Shown piece after piece: positions 1-11,800 of a stretch of DNA of 36,342 nucleotides. The position numbers and the translations under genes are program-made. Positions within the stretch are counted from its first letter, which is position 1, and the number at the start of each line of letters is the position of its first letter. The stretch is from Apostichopus parvimensis (lineage: Eukaryota; Echinodermata; Holothuroidea; Aspidochirotida; Stichopodidae), in NCBI GenBank assembly GCA_000934455.1, contig KN888812.1:7839-44180 (forward strand), given 5' to 3'. A model generated the notes under the pieces. The model did no database searches. It worked only from the letters and a program-made list of their open reading frames with translations, and had not been told where the DNA came from.

Positions 1-2852
1 CCTCTAGCGACGTCCCTGTCTCTAGTGGATAAGCAGTTTGCTAACAGTTTTATTTTATTTTGAGATAATATTTAGTGTGATGACCGTCAATTCACAGCCA
101 AGCTGTTGTGATATACTTACACCCTGACCAGGAAGTAGAGTGGTATGTCATCAATATAGCTTGATAACACATATATTGTCGTAGGCCACCCAAGGGAAGG
201 ACCACCCCTCATCCCTACAGGACATTGACGTGGGACTGAAGTTACGGTTGAGGATGGTCGGCAGAAATTTGGCGTAGAAATTTGTTTCTCCAAATTTCGA
301 CCGTTTAGGCCTGTACCGACATTTCAACTATTCTATCTGAAGATCTCTACAGTGTTATCTTGAAATTTTCTTGGAATTTCGAAACCATGTTGATAAAACA
401 TTTTGACATTGTATCTCGTAAGTTAGACTATTTTATCACACGTTTTGCCATTTCTCACATTCGACTTGCGGTTCCTTAACCTGTTTTGACTTTGATTGTT
501 GTAATTCGAGGTATTTTAACTAGCAAATATCGTTTTTTTTAAAATAACAATTGTGACTTTGATGTAGTTTCCATATAAACTAAGGACATATCGAAATCTC
601 ACCGAGGTTTTATCCTCAGCTATGACGTTTTTTTTATTTTCAAAAGTTCGACCCCTCCAAGATCAAGTAGCACTTTGAATGCTTCAAATTTATCAAATAC
701 AGTTTGAAATATAATGTGTTGTCTCAAGATTTTGGTAGGTAGATCCATCCTACCCATGATTTATTGAAAACGATCAATACGGTTCTCGCGGATGGAAACT
801 GGTGAATTTCAATAAGTGAAGTATGTATGTTAAAGTCGGTAATACAATCAAACCAAGATATAGTTTTTAGTTTGCTGGTCAGTTGCACATAAGAATCATA
901 GGACATCAATCCTGGTTCCTTACTACCCTACTCTCCCGACCCACACACAAGGTAAACAGTATGATTTGGCAAAATTATGGAAACTACAAGATATTTATTA
1001 ATATAAATCTTTTTTGTATAAAGCATCCACTTTCAGAACAATAAACATTGGTTCACTATTAATGCTGTAGTAAGTGTACAATGGAAAAGGAAATCCATTA
1101 CTGAAACCTATCAGTTTTATATATTGCAATCTTATTGTCTCCAAAGAATATTTTTACATGTGACAATACAATGATTCATGCTTTAACCACTTTCAAGAAA
1201 AATATCATAAAAGAAGACTTGTCATTAATGTGAAAGGGCATTTTTATCAATACTATAGCAGACCAGAAAACCTTGATGAAATTGGGGGTTACCTTAGATC
1301 CAGTACATACATGGTCTGTTAATGAATATTTAATCAACTTATATCAGCGCTTTAAAGGTTAATTAAGTCAATAAAATGCACCTGTAACTTGCCCTGATGA
1401 ATATCAAGTCCAGATACTGTGATCCTTTGCTGAGCAGATGAAGGAATTGTTATGCAAATTCAAATGACTGTATCTTTAATCCTCAGTATCTGGAGATGAG
1501 AGCAATATCTTGAGTTTGGGTTTCCATAGATATCAGCTTTCAAACTTCAAAGGTTTGCTTTTATTTTATATACTGCTAAGTCTTAAGATAAAGTTCACAA
1601 TAACATGATACACAGACAAGACTTTTTATCAAGACTATATAATTTTTAAAGGTCATCACTTTTACCCCCAAATATGCTTCTGTAGAAAATTCAGTTCACG
1701 GTTACTCATTCTCAAACTTCAGTACTAGGTATTTCACTGTCACTTTCAAAGCACTGTGCCTCACAGACAGATTTTAAATTGTCTAACTGAACACGCCTCA
1801 AGGTATATATATATATATGTGCATAATTAGGAGAGTCCAAACCATCCAGGAGAGAGTGTGACAACTTATAGCAATTTTCATCACGTTAGAATTTCAGGTA
1901 AATACTATTAATGAACTTTAACTTGAAAGTTATATATAGCAACTGGGAATATCCCTGTCTTTTAGGCACATGGTAAATCATCTTAAAACTTGTTACCTTG
2001 TTAGATCTGTGGAATACAATGAACTTTCATGTACAGTAGAGTGAACATAGTACAATGGAACTCCACTACAGTAGATTTAGTTTCCATTTTTAAGTTAACA
2101 ACCATATAACTTTGACCTGAACTCAAACTATACCCTCACTGAACTTTAGACCCAGCGGGCCAGCTCTATGATAATTTCTAAAGAAAAGTAACATAAATTA
2201 GTGCAAAAATAACTTTAAATATATTTATACGCAATACTTATCCACTCACAGCACAACACTTTGCTTCTTGGTGACTCACTGACAACTACATATTTTCTTG
2301 CCATTTATGAACTGTTTCAAGAATGGTTTTTGATGGAGAATTTGGTGACTGTGATAAATCTAATCTCATATTCTTCTATGATCAAAGACTACAAAATATT
2401 CAGCTACATTAGTACATTCTGTTACCCATCAATGATGACATTGTGTTAGAAGCTTAAGTGTCTCAGCTCCATGTAAACAACAGCACACAAAATACGTTTA
2501 TCTTTGTATCAATGACAGCCATTTCTTTTGAACCATCACCTTACCCTACATCCCAACTCTAAGAGATCATATGTCCTTTTAAACCATACATATGAATGTA
2601 CATTAATCAGTGCCACCAACTGACAGAACTTACTGCACAATATCTTTGAGCCACCGTTCGATCAAAGCTCCCAAATGATATTGCCTAAAGACAGCCACTT
2701 TATTTAATCAATTGGTTGTCCAGTCAGATCTCCTGATAAAATAACTGGTAAAAATCTAGTCTGTCCACGAGATCCTCCTGGCAAGTTGTTACAAATACCA
2801 CTGCTGGCCTGATTTGCTTCGCAAAAGTCCTCACAAAATGCCGTGTTAATTA
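1..2852. other. non-coding region left of CDC26
   Basis: I see no convincing coding exon here. The part next to CDC26 is probably its 3' UTR, since the gene runs leftwards into it. The stretch is AT-rich and contains a short (TA)n microsatellite near 1805-1819. A potential splice acceptor at about 221 is followed by 19 open codons, but they match nothing I recognise. An unrelated gene ending just inside the left edge cannot be excluded. Confidence 0.6.
2699..2704 (-). promoter_or_regulatory. candidate CDC26 polyadenylation signal
   Basis: The plus strand reads tttatt, which is AATAAA on the minus strand, about 150 bases past the CDC26 stop codon. This is the first canonical hexamer I noticed downstream of the gene. 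In AT-rich DNA such hexamers are common by chance, so the assignment is tentative. Confidence 0.35.
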
Positions 2853-3137
2853 TCATCTTATAACGTTGTCTCCCACTCTGCTTGGTGCCGATGATGCTGG
2901 GGATGGATCAAACCCAATGCGAGCTTGAATTCTTTTTTGTCTGGCAGCTGGATCCAACATGTCTGTTCCTGTCATGCTCGATTCTCCAAGTGTACTGTTG
3001 ACTGGAGATTCATTGTTTGAAGGTAGCCCAACTTCCTGCTGAGCTCTCTTCTTGCGTTCATATTCTTTCTTAAATTCTTCAAACTCTTCTAAGTCTTCCA
3101 ACCTGAGCATTATACGACTTGGTTCTCTCCGAATCAT
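2853..3137 (-). CDS. CDC26: anaphase-promoting complex subunit CDC26
   Basis: CDC26 (APC12) is a small structural subunit of the anaphase-promoting complex/cyclosome. Its N-terminus threads into the TPR superhelix of CDC16/APC6 and stabilises it. This single open exon encodes 94 residues, against 85 in human. The N-terminus (MIRREPSRIMLRLEDLEEFE) follows the family pattern of Met, basic residues, a Pro, then an acidic amphipathic stretch. The C-terminal part has DPAARQKRIQARIGFDPSP, which matches the conserved D-P-x-x-R-x-x-x-I-x-x-R-I-G-[YF]-x-P block. The middle is Ser/Glu-rich and poorly conserved, as usual. An in-frame TAA lies 18 bases before the chosen ATG, which supports this start. 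A plausible upstream acceptor (CATCTCAG on the minus strand, near 3182) suggests a spliced 5' UTR. The gene is head-to-head with PRPF4. Confidence 0.93.
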   Translation of the reverse strand: MIRREPSRIMLRLEDLEEFEEFKKEYERKKRAQQEVGLPSNNESPVNSTLGESSMTGTDMLDPAARQKRIQARIGFDPSPASSAPSRVGDNVIR

Positions 3138-5868
3138 CTTCCTGGTTTTACCTTAGCTAAACCCCTGCTGTTTCTGAGATGCAAGGAAACAGAATATATG
3201 TATCATATAATTATCATGATGTACAGCAAATGAAGGCTTAATTGCAGAATACCCCGCAACACAAAGTTCACCCTGTAGTCTGCAACATCGTCACACTCCT
3301 GACAGTGTAGCCACTACTGCATAATACATTGAACTTATTTTGGACATTTCTCCTAACATTGGCATGCACTAAGTAAGGGGAGAGTGTGGTGGACCCACTG
3401 TCATTGAGGCGAATCATTCAGTGGGGAATCTTTATTCTTAACATGTCGCAGAATGCATCATTCCATGTCTAAACTTTTATTTATTGATTTACTATTTTCT
3501 GTGGAGGCGAAGGGGAGGTGAGGGTTTGGAACTTGGAGTAGGTTAGTCTTAACTGTTACTTGTTAGGCCATAACTTTGCCTAGAAGTTAGAACTTTATAA
3601 GTGACTGTGTTGTACAGATTTGATGGTAGGCCTAAGTATTCATACGTAATAAGTCCTGTGCCCAAAGGTAACTCATTTAAGTAGTGGGGATTGGCTAACT
3701 TACTGTACGTACGTGTTTGTTGTAATTTGGCTATAGACCTACGGTGTTTTATATTACAGACCTATGCAGCATATCCTAGCCTAACTTTTACCATGGCTCC
3801 AATTACTGTACGTCAATCAATGCTAGCGTAGTAAACCTATTGTAAGCCAAGGACGAATGTGGTTCAAGAGGGAAAAAATTATTTTGACTTTAACTCACTT
3901 CCTACACAGCAATAATTGTAATAGTAAATATCACCTTTTGACGCTTAATAATATGTGATGGTGTCTCACATTCGTTCAACAAATGGAAAAGGTAGTGACC
4001 AACTTTTTCTTCGGTACCAATTCGATTATGAGTATACAGTAGGACAGTAGTGCCTCTCAGTTTGAGTTTGCCTGCACTTTATAGCCAGGTAGAAAATATT
4101 AAAGGTCATATAAGAATTTAATTAATAAAAAACGCTTAATTAATTATTTTCCTTTGAAAAGAATAATAAAATGTACTAAATGAACTATTTTGATAAGACA
4201 TATTGACAAATAGATATTCCAAAACGTTCCTTAACTTTACACTTTCCTAATTTGAGAATAATTGTAACACTTACTTTACAAATGTGTACGATGCTGCGCG
4301 CGACTTGACTTCTTGTAAAATATAAGTATTTTGTACCATCGTGGTAAGTTGGAAAGCCATTTCATACCAGTATTTGTTCCCATTACGAAACCAATTTTTT
4401 TAGCATGTTTCATGAAACCAAGTGTCCGAGTTTATTAGCCAGAAAATTAAATGTAATGAGTGTAGCAGTGTTTGTGCATTGGTAGCACTTCCACGAGAAC
4501 TTCAACTGCATGTATCGTTCATATCAGGTTCAAAGTGGTATGGACTGTAATATGGCGCACTTAGTGGCAAAGTTAACTTAATTTAAAATGTGGTACCAAC
4601 ATGTACATCCATATTTAACCTATTTTAAACAAAACTTGATAAAAATCATAGCTGGCTAATGGCTATATGATTTTGTTACTGTTACTACCAATATTTAGGC
4701 CTGTACATGGGGAATGGCCGAATGGGTATTAATGTTAATTACAAAGTCAGTTGAGGACATCAGTTAAGTCACTAAAATCAAAGGCCTGAAGCAGAATTAC
4801 TAATACTAGTCAACATAAATCAAACTGACTCAACTTATAGACTTAAATGACATGATTAAAAACCCAGAAGATTTAAATAAAAAATTGTCATTTGCAAGTT
4901 AAATCAAAATTGAAATATATGCAAAAGAGGAAACATAAAACACTTTCTTTAACATTCATGAATCTGATTTAAAATTAAAACACAGCTGACTTTTTTGTTT
5001 TAGAAAAAATAAATTAATCTTCAACCTGTAGCTAGGTGATCAGTTAAGTAGCTGTAGACCAAGACATAACTTTGGCATTGCTTAAGCCTATGATATAGCA
5101 GAATCATACTAGTATATACTGTGGCAAGCCTCAAACTTGAGGGAGTTTGCAGGCTAAATTCCAGTGGATTTTTTCTTTACCAGTAGAAAAAGAAAACACT
5201 TGCATTGTTCATCCAATAGAAATTGATTAATGCATTTGTATTAATTCTTTATTTCTAATTTTAGCAAGTGACTAAAATTTAAATTCTTTGCTATGTAACA
5301 TGTATCTTTGCTTTTCTTAATGGTATGTGTCTGGCTGTGGGACAAATAGCATTACAACTTTCATTATTTGCCTGGCGGCTGGACAAGGATGGAACTTTAG
5401 TTGAAAGCTGCAAACACTGGGTCTATATCAATGCAAATCTGACATATACTGTATGCAATTGTGTGAAGACTAATTTCATTACTACTCACAATGTACTCAT
5501 TATTATTTATATTGGACACAATAATGTGAATGTCTTTGAAGGACTACTGTACCTGGTATTCAACTTAGTTTCAAATAGTGGTTGCAGTTTACCTGCCCCC
5601 TTGCTTGGCACTGTGTTTTAGTGTGGAAAAAAATATACTAGATGGAAAGTGTTTGTGAGGTGTTTGTGAAAATAATCTCTGATGATGTTAAAGCCATTTT
5701 TTTGTTTCTTGTCAGTGAATGTTTGAATTTCATAAACCTGTTTCATTCCAGTCATTTTGCTTATATTTCATTAAAATCTAGTCAAGTTTTGCTAATTTAA
5801 GATAAGGAGGATTGCTATTATGTTTTATTTTCCGGCAGATTCATAGCACTTCCATCAAAGTCACAACC
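3138..5868. promoter_or_regulatory. CDC26-PRPF4 divergent upstream region
   Basis: The two start codons point away from each other across 2.7 kb, so both promoters and their untranslated leaders must lie here. The PRPF4 start exon begins at a clear acceptor (ttttccggcag, exon from 5839), so at least one non-coding PRPF4 leader exon lies upstream. Candidate leader donors are GTAAGT on the plus strand after 4343 and GTAAGT on the minus strand near 4269-4274. They flank a small GC patch (gctgcgcgcgac, about 4292) in otherwise AT-rich DNA. That patch is my best guess for a shared bidirectional promoter, but transcription starts cannot be read from sequence. The remainder shows no coding exon. Confidence 0.45.
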
Positions 5869-8800
5869 ATGGATGAAATACCAGCAAAAAGGCAGAAAAT
5901 TCACTATGGAGTCTTGGACTTGAAACTTAAGGATCAGTCTTCTGCAGGCTCTACAAACATCAACTTGTCAAGTGGTAAGAAATGTTTTTAGTCAAATTTT
6001 AAATAATGGAATCGCACTCTTAAATTTTCTGTATATTTACCTCTCATTCAAATTCGATTGAAGTTGAAATTGTCCGACATTCTTAACACACTTGCTACAG
6101 TAGTAGTGTCATTGGAATGTTTTAGTTACAATGCACCATAGTACTGTATAACTTAGTACTAGTATAGTAATACGTAAGGCTAATAGATTAACAGTCCTTA
6201 GCAACTGGTGAGCTTACTGTATGTGTTAACCATTTCTGAACCACTAACCTTCAAGCTTTGTTTTAGCCTTTGTTGGAGTTTTGTTTACTTTTTTCCTATA
6301 AATGTTAATGTAAATTGATGCAGTATGCATGGTTGCATATATTTCAAGTGTATTGTCAATGAATCCTTCCTCAGGTGAAACACTTGACCTTGAAGATCAT
6401 TTGAGTGAAAGAAAACAGGCTCTTTTGGCTCAGTTTGAGAAAAGGAGAAAGGTAACTATGAAAGGAGAATGATGCCTAAGCATTGTCTGTACCATCCTTG
6501 TAGGGGAAATCCAACATCTCCTTCCTTCTCATTTTCTTGATTGTAATAAATCTTGGTATAAGCACTCAGAACTTAGCAAACATTGCTACACACAGAATGA
6601 TGCATGTAAAGAGAAACAGGTTTATTTACTACCTGATGATAAACAAACTCCGTAAATCTCAGAATTGCTTTACATCCTAGAATTAAATTACTCTTTCATC
6701 AGGAGATATTTGTGTTGACCACCTATTGGGTGAGTGGGATAAGGGTGGGGAGGTGGAGGGGCGGAGGTTTACATTGCAAACTTCATGTCCTGGGGAACCC
6801 ACTATCTCTTTCACAACAAGAATGGGGAAAGGGAAGGTCTCTGAACATCTTCAGAACCTTGCAGAGCTCAGGTTGGAACTTTCCGGTGCCAAACTATTGT
6901 GCTGATATGATGCAGACTAGTCATTTTGTTAATTGGTACCACTTAACCATAGTTTTTATTTTGTCAGGAACCAACAATACTGTATGCTAAAAGTAATTTA
7001 TATATATATATATATATACATATTTCTGTATATATAATTGAAATTCATATATATATATAGATATATATAGATATTACTTGTGTTGTATAATAAACTTCCT
7101 TCTCCCCTCCTCCCAACTCCCCTCCCCCTCCCCCCCCCCCCCCCCCCCCCTTGCGAGTGCCATCTCTGCCTTGCATTCTTACAAAACCAACATTCTGATG
7201 CCCATATTACCACAGTGCTTGTTAAAACATTACATTAGTTGAATAGTGACAAAACAGATAAGGAGATAGAACTATTGTAGTATCGTCTACAAAATGAGAA
7301 GAAGAAAACAATTGAATAAGAAAGTTGCTTCATTTCAATATGATTTTACATCTCTTCTTGTGTTTGTTAGGCAAGACAGATAAATGTAACCACTGATGAT
7401 GCTGAAGTCAAGGCCCTGCTCAGAAAAAATGGCGAACCAATCTGTAAGTTATTCATCTTTTTGCCAATTTCATGAGGGGCTGACCCTCCCTCATTCAATC
7501 CTTCTCAAATTATCAATTTTTATATGTGTGTGTCATTTTTCCCTTGATTGATTCACATTCTTAAACATTTGGGAATTAGTTTGGGAGATACCGTTTGAAG
7601 GGAAGTACAGTACAGTAAACATGGAAGCCAAATTCATACAGCCGTTTCAAGTGGCCAGACCTATGCAGAAGTATAAGTATCGACCATGTTCACACAATTC
7701 TAATATTCTGGTTAGGAAGTTGTAAATTTCTATCACAAAAATAAATGAGTCAATTCGACATTGCAGTTAATTTAAACAGATACTGGTTACAATGATTAAA
7801 TGAGGTGAATGTTGCAAGATTTGTATCTTCTCATGAAGGTTTGTTTGGAGAAGGACCAGCAGAGAGGCGAGAGAGGTTGCGGCATCTGTTGGCTGATCTA
7901 GGGGTGGTGCAGTCCAAGAAGCAAAAGGCAGAGGAGGAAGAGAGACAGAAGAAGAAGATGGAGGTAGGTGGGATGTTTTTAGTCTTAAGAGTTATATTAA
8001 ATCAGTTTTAATAGGAAGCACAGTCAATTATTATTGCAATGGACCTCTTAACCCTGTGTAGGAGTTGAATGCATTGAGTTTTGGCACCATGGCCAAAGTA
8101 TGGGCTGCAGCACATTGCAGCCATGCTACAGTGGACGTAATCGTTTGTACTGGGCAGTATCACACAATAAACACTGCTGACCTGTAGAGATGATTATTTT
8201 GATATCGGTTCAGCTTTTTTAGTTTTAGCCATGGAGGTTTAATTAGAGGTCATAAGTAGTACTTAAAGGTATGCTGTATTGGCCCCAAATATGCTAGATA
8301 TTCAAATATGGTCACCTTTGGTAAAAATTCTTAAACTGTTTTAATTACAACCTTCAAAGAAATTTTCCTCACTGGGACATTCAGTCATCTGGTGTGTTCC
8401 TTAAAAATTGTCTGAGAACAATTTGGAGAATAAAGACCTCCAGGAAAGCATTTTTTGAAAACTTCTAGCAATAATAGCGTGCTATAATTTGGGGCCTATA
8501 CTGACTACCTTTAAAAGTACTGCTCCTTTAAAGTTGTGAGTTGGTGTGTTTACACCAAAAGGGACAGCTTTATAGATTTGTGTGCATGTCAGTTAAATAT
8601 AGTAACGTGGCATACTGGATTGACAACAATCAGTAAGTTTTCCATCAAAGCTTGTGAATTAATTGAAGGTAATTATAATACAAATTTACATTGTTTCAAC
8701 AGGAGGAAGAAACCACCTGGTACCACGAAGGCCCAGAAAGTCTGAAAACTGCTAGATTCTGGATCGCTGATTATTCAGTACCTCGGTAAATAGTTCAAAG

Positions 8801-11800
8801 TTTTTAAAGTCATCTGGCAACAACTAGTTACTACAACTGCATAATTAAATTAAGTTCTAATTAACGACCGTGACTGTTGAGTATTGTGACAATCACAAAT
8901 ATCTGGCATTAATTGTAGCTTTTGTGAGCTCATTGAGTATGGTCAGTACTGCTGTAACTGTCCCTCATGTTACCAGTGAAGTGTTGCTATGAGATGTTTT
9001 GACACAGTAGTACAGGAACTGTTTGGAAACAACTGTATTTCATGTCACAAATTAGATCTGGTGATTAGATTTCACCATACCGTACACTAGCTGTGTAGAA
9101 ATTCATCACTTTACACTTCAAATATCAAATTGTCTGCCCGTGATAATTCTTGTCGTTTACTAATTGTAGCTATGACATCAAACATTTTTTTATCTTATGT
9201 TAAATTTTCATCGCTTCCAGGGCAAGCAGCAGGCTTCAAGTAGAAAGGGAGAGGCGAAATATTACTGATTCAGTGAGAAATGCAAAGAGACAAGAACTTC
9301 ATAAAAATCTGAGGGTGAGAGTCTTATTTTGTAATTTAATTTTCTGTTTGGAAATATTTTGGACAGCCCTTTGGCATACATGTTAAATGTTCCTTATATT
9401 TCTATGATCATGTTGAGCAATATGAGTACAATCGTAAAATCACTTTGGAAGTAGCTTCTGTTGGCAGCAGTTAACATTAAACAATCTATAACACTATACA
9501 TTTCTTTGTGGCAGTGAATTTACCATAAATTAAATGACTTACCATAAATTAAAGGACATTCATATTATGTCTGTATAGCATTAAACGTTTTGCTTTGATA
9601 AATATGTCAACATTATAGTTTATTTATACCTCATATGAAAGGACAAACATGAATCACTGTCATGTTAAGTCGTTAACAATAACCACGGAATTGCAAACAT
9701 TGCAGCGTCTTTAACGACAACTGTTTGTCTTTATGTTTTGTCCAGTCTCTCACAGCGATAGGAAGTCAGATCGGAGATGAAAGACCAATCTCATTCTGTC
9801 ACTTCAGTCCAAACTCGAAGATCCTAGCGACAAGTTCTTGGTAAGATAAGTTGTTTCTGCTATTTAGTTAGACGTTTGGATTTTACCCTATCAGGTCAAG
9901 TTTTTCAATTGGTCGTCCGAGAGGTCCAACTTTCTGTTCCGACGACCGAAACCAGCTTTGGAGGTTGTCCGGGGGACAACTAGTTGTTTATATTCAAATT
10001 CAGATCGTGACACCAAACAGGTAGAATGATAAATTGGCAACTCTCTCCATCACTTTGGAGAAACTGAAATGGAATTAAAGTAGTGGTAGGTCTATTGATC
10101 CACCAGAAAGGGAGTTTTACTGGCTCAAAGCTGGTGTACTATTCACCAAGCCTACACATATCTCCTACAGTATTGTTCTTTGTTATTTTACTACCTACTT
10201 TGGGACAACCAATTTTGCTGAGTGCCATTAGTCATCTGAACTTTCGGTTTTGATGGCATCAATGTTCAAAATGATCTGATATATTTACATAATTTCTTGT
10301 ACCATAATAGATGTATTTGATCAAATTAAGAGCCATCTTGATCTTCAAGAATTGGGGATAAGGGCTCATGAACATCCATTAATGATTCAATAACGTTCAC
10401 AAAAGTTGACAAAGATTTGAGGTTCATGTTATGCCTTCCAACTTGTAGTTCTGGAAAGAAAACAAAACAGTCAATAGTGGTGAAAAATCCTTGAAATTAA
10501 ATCTCACTTTGTAACTCAAAATATAAGAGTATAAAAGTCTAAGGACACCCAGGTGTAGGCTATGGCTGCAGTTCAGGATGAAGAGGATGGAGTGTCCATG
10601 TGCTCTTGCCTTATATAATAATGAAAACAGGTGCAAGATGATGAGTATTTGTATTATAACCATACAGCCACTGCAATATTTGCACTTTTATATTGACATC
10701 AAGATATCATCTTACCATTATTTTCATATATTTTAGGAGTGGTCTTATAAAACTATGGTCAGTGCCTGAATGTGAACCAATCAGAACATTAACAGGTATA
10801 AACCTTATCATCTTGTTTTTTGTTTGTTTCTTGTTTACTTCTAGTTGTTTTATGTTTTACAAAAATAAAATTGATTAATATTTAAGTGATATATGCAAAG
10901 AACAGATGGTAAATTTTCAGTTTAAGGATTTTTGAAGCTTGTCTAGATTCTTTTGCTGCTGTTTTGGTCGGTGTTACTTTAATTGTATTCAACTATCTAA
11001 CTAGTAATGTTTTAAACGTAGATAAAGAATGAGGGATGGGGGCGGGGGGAACTACTTAAGTGCAAACTGAATGGAAAGTTACTGTGATAGATATATTCAC
11101 CATTTTTACATCATAATAATATTTTCATTGAGTTTCTTTTATTTCTTCTGTAATATATTTGTAAAATTACAAAATCAGAAAAAAAGAGATGAGAGTAGAA
11201 AATGTTGCCAACATTATATTTGTAAAACTGCTAATACACAAATTTTGTTTATCCTAATAGAAGAAGAAATTATTAACCATCTTTGTGCAGGGTAAATTAG
11301 ATTTCTTAAATTAAAATAAAAACATTCCAAAAACATGCTTCACTTCCTTGGACCTAAATGGTGTATAATACAATTTGAATTTATTTTCTCAAAACTTTTA
11401 CATGAGTGCTTCCCTTCATTTGTGAGATAATAATACCTCTCCTTTTATTATTAGGTCACACACAGCATGTTGGTGCGGTGAAGTTTCATCCAAAAGCCAC
11501 AATCTCATTAGAAGATAATGACTGTTGTCTGGCTAGTTGTTCGGCAGATGGTTCAGTGAAGTTATGGTCATTAGACAGGTAATGCATATTCAGTAGTTGT
11601 TAAGTTAAAGCAGTGTGATATGTTTAAGGTATGTGGATTTCAATGCTGCATCCTTTGTGACCTCATTAGATTAGTAACTAGGCAAGTTGAGAGCAGTTTT
11701 TTTTTACATGATATTTGTCAAACATGAAATGTCGAATATTGCTTTTGAAATGGGGCTGGGAGAGGGGGTGGATAGGAAAGGAGGAAGAAATGGCGGGGAC

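Noticed and set aside
222-278. Possible terminal exon of another gene (DIDVGLKLRLRMVGRNLA then stop after an acceptor-like ctacag)
   Set aside because: Only 18 residues, no recognised similarity, and no upstream exon visible to confirm it.
5325-5621. 98-codon plus-strand open frame upstream of PRPF4
   Set aside because: It has no recognisable domain, sits in AT-rich DNA and lacks a splice link to PRPF4; chance ORF is the simplest reading.
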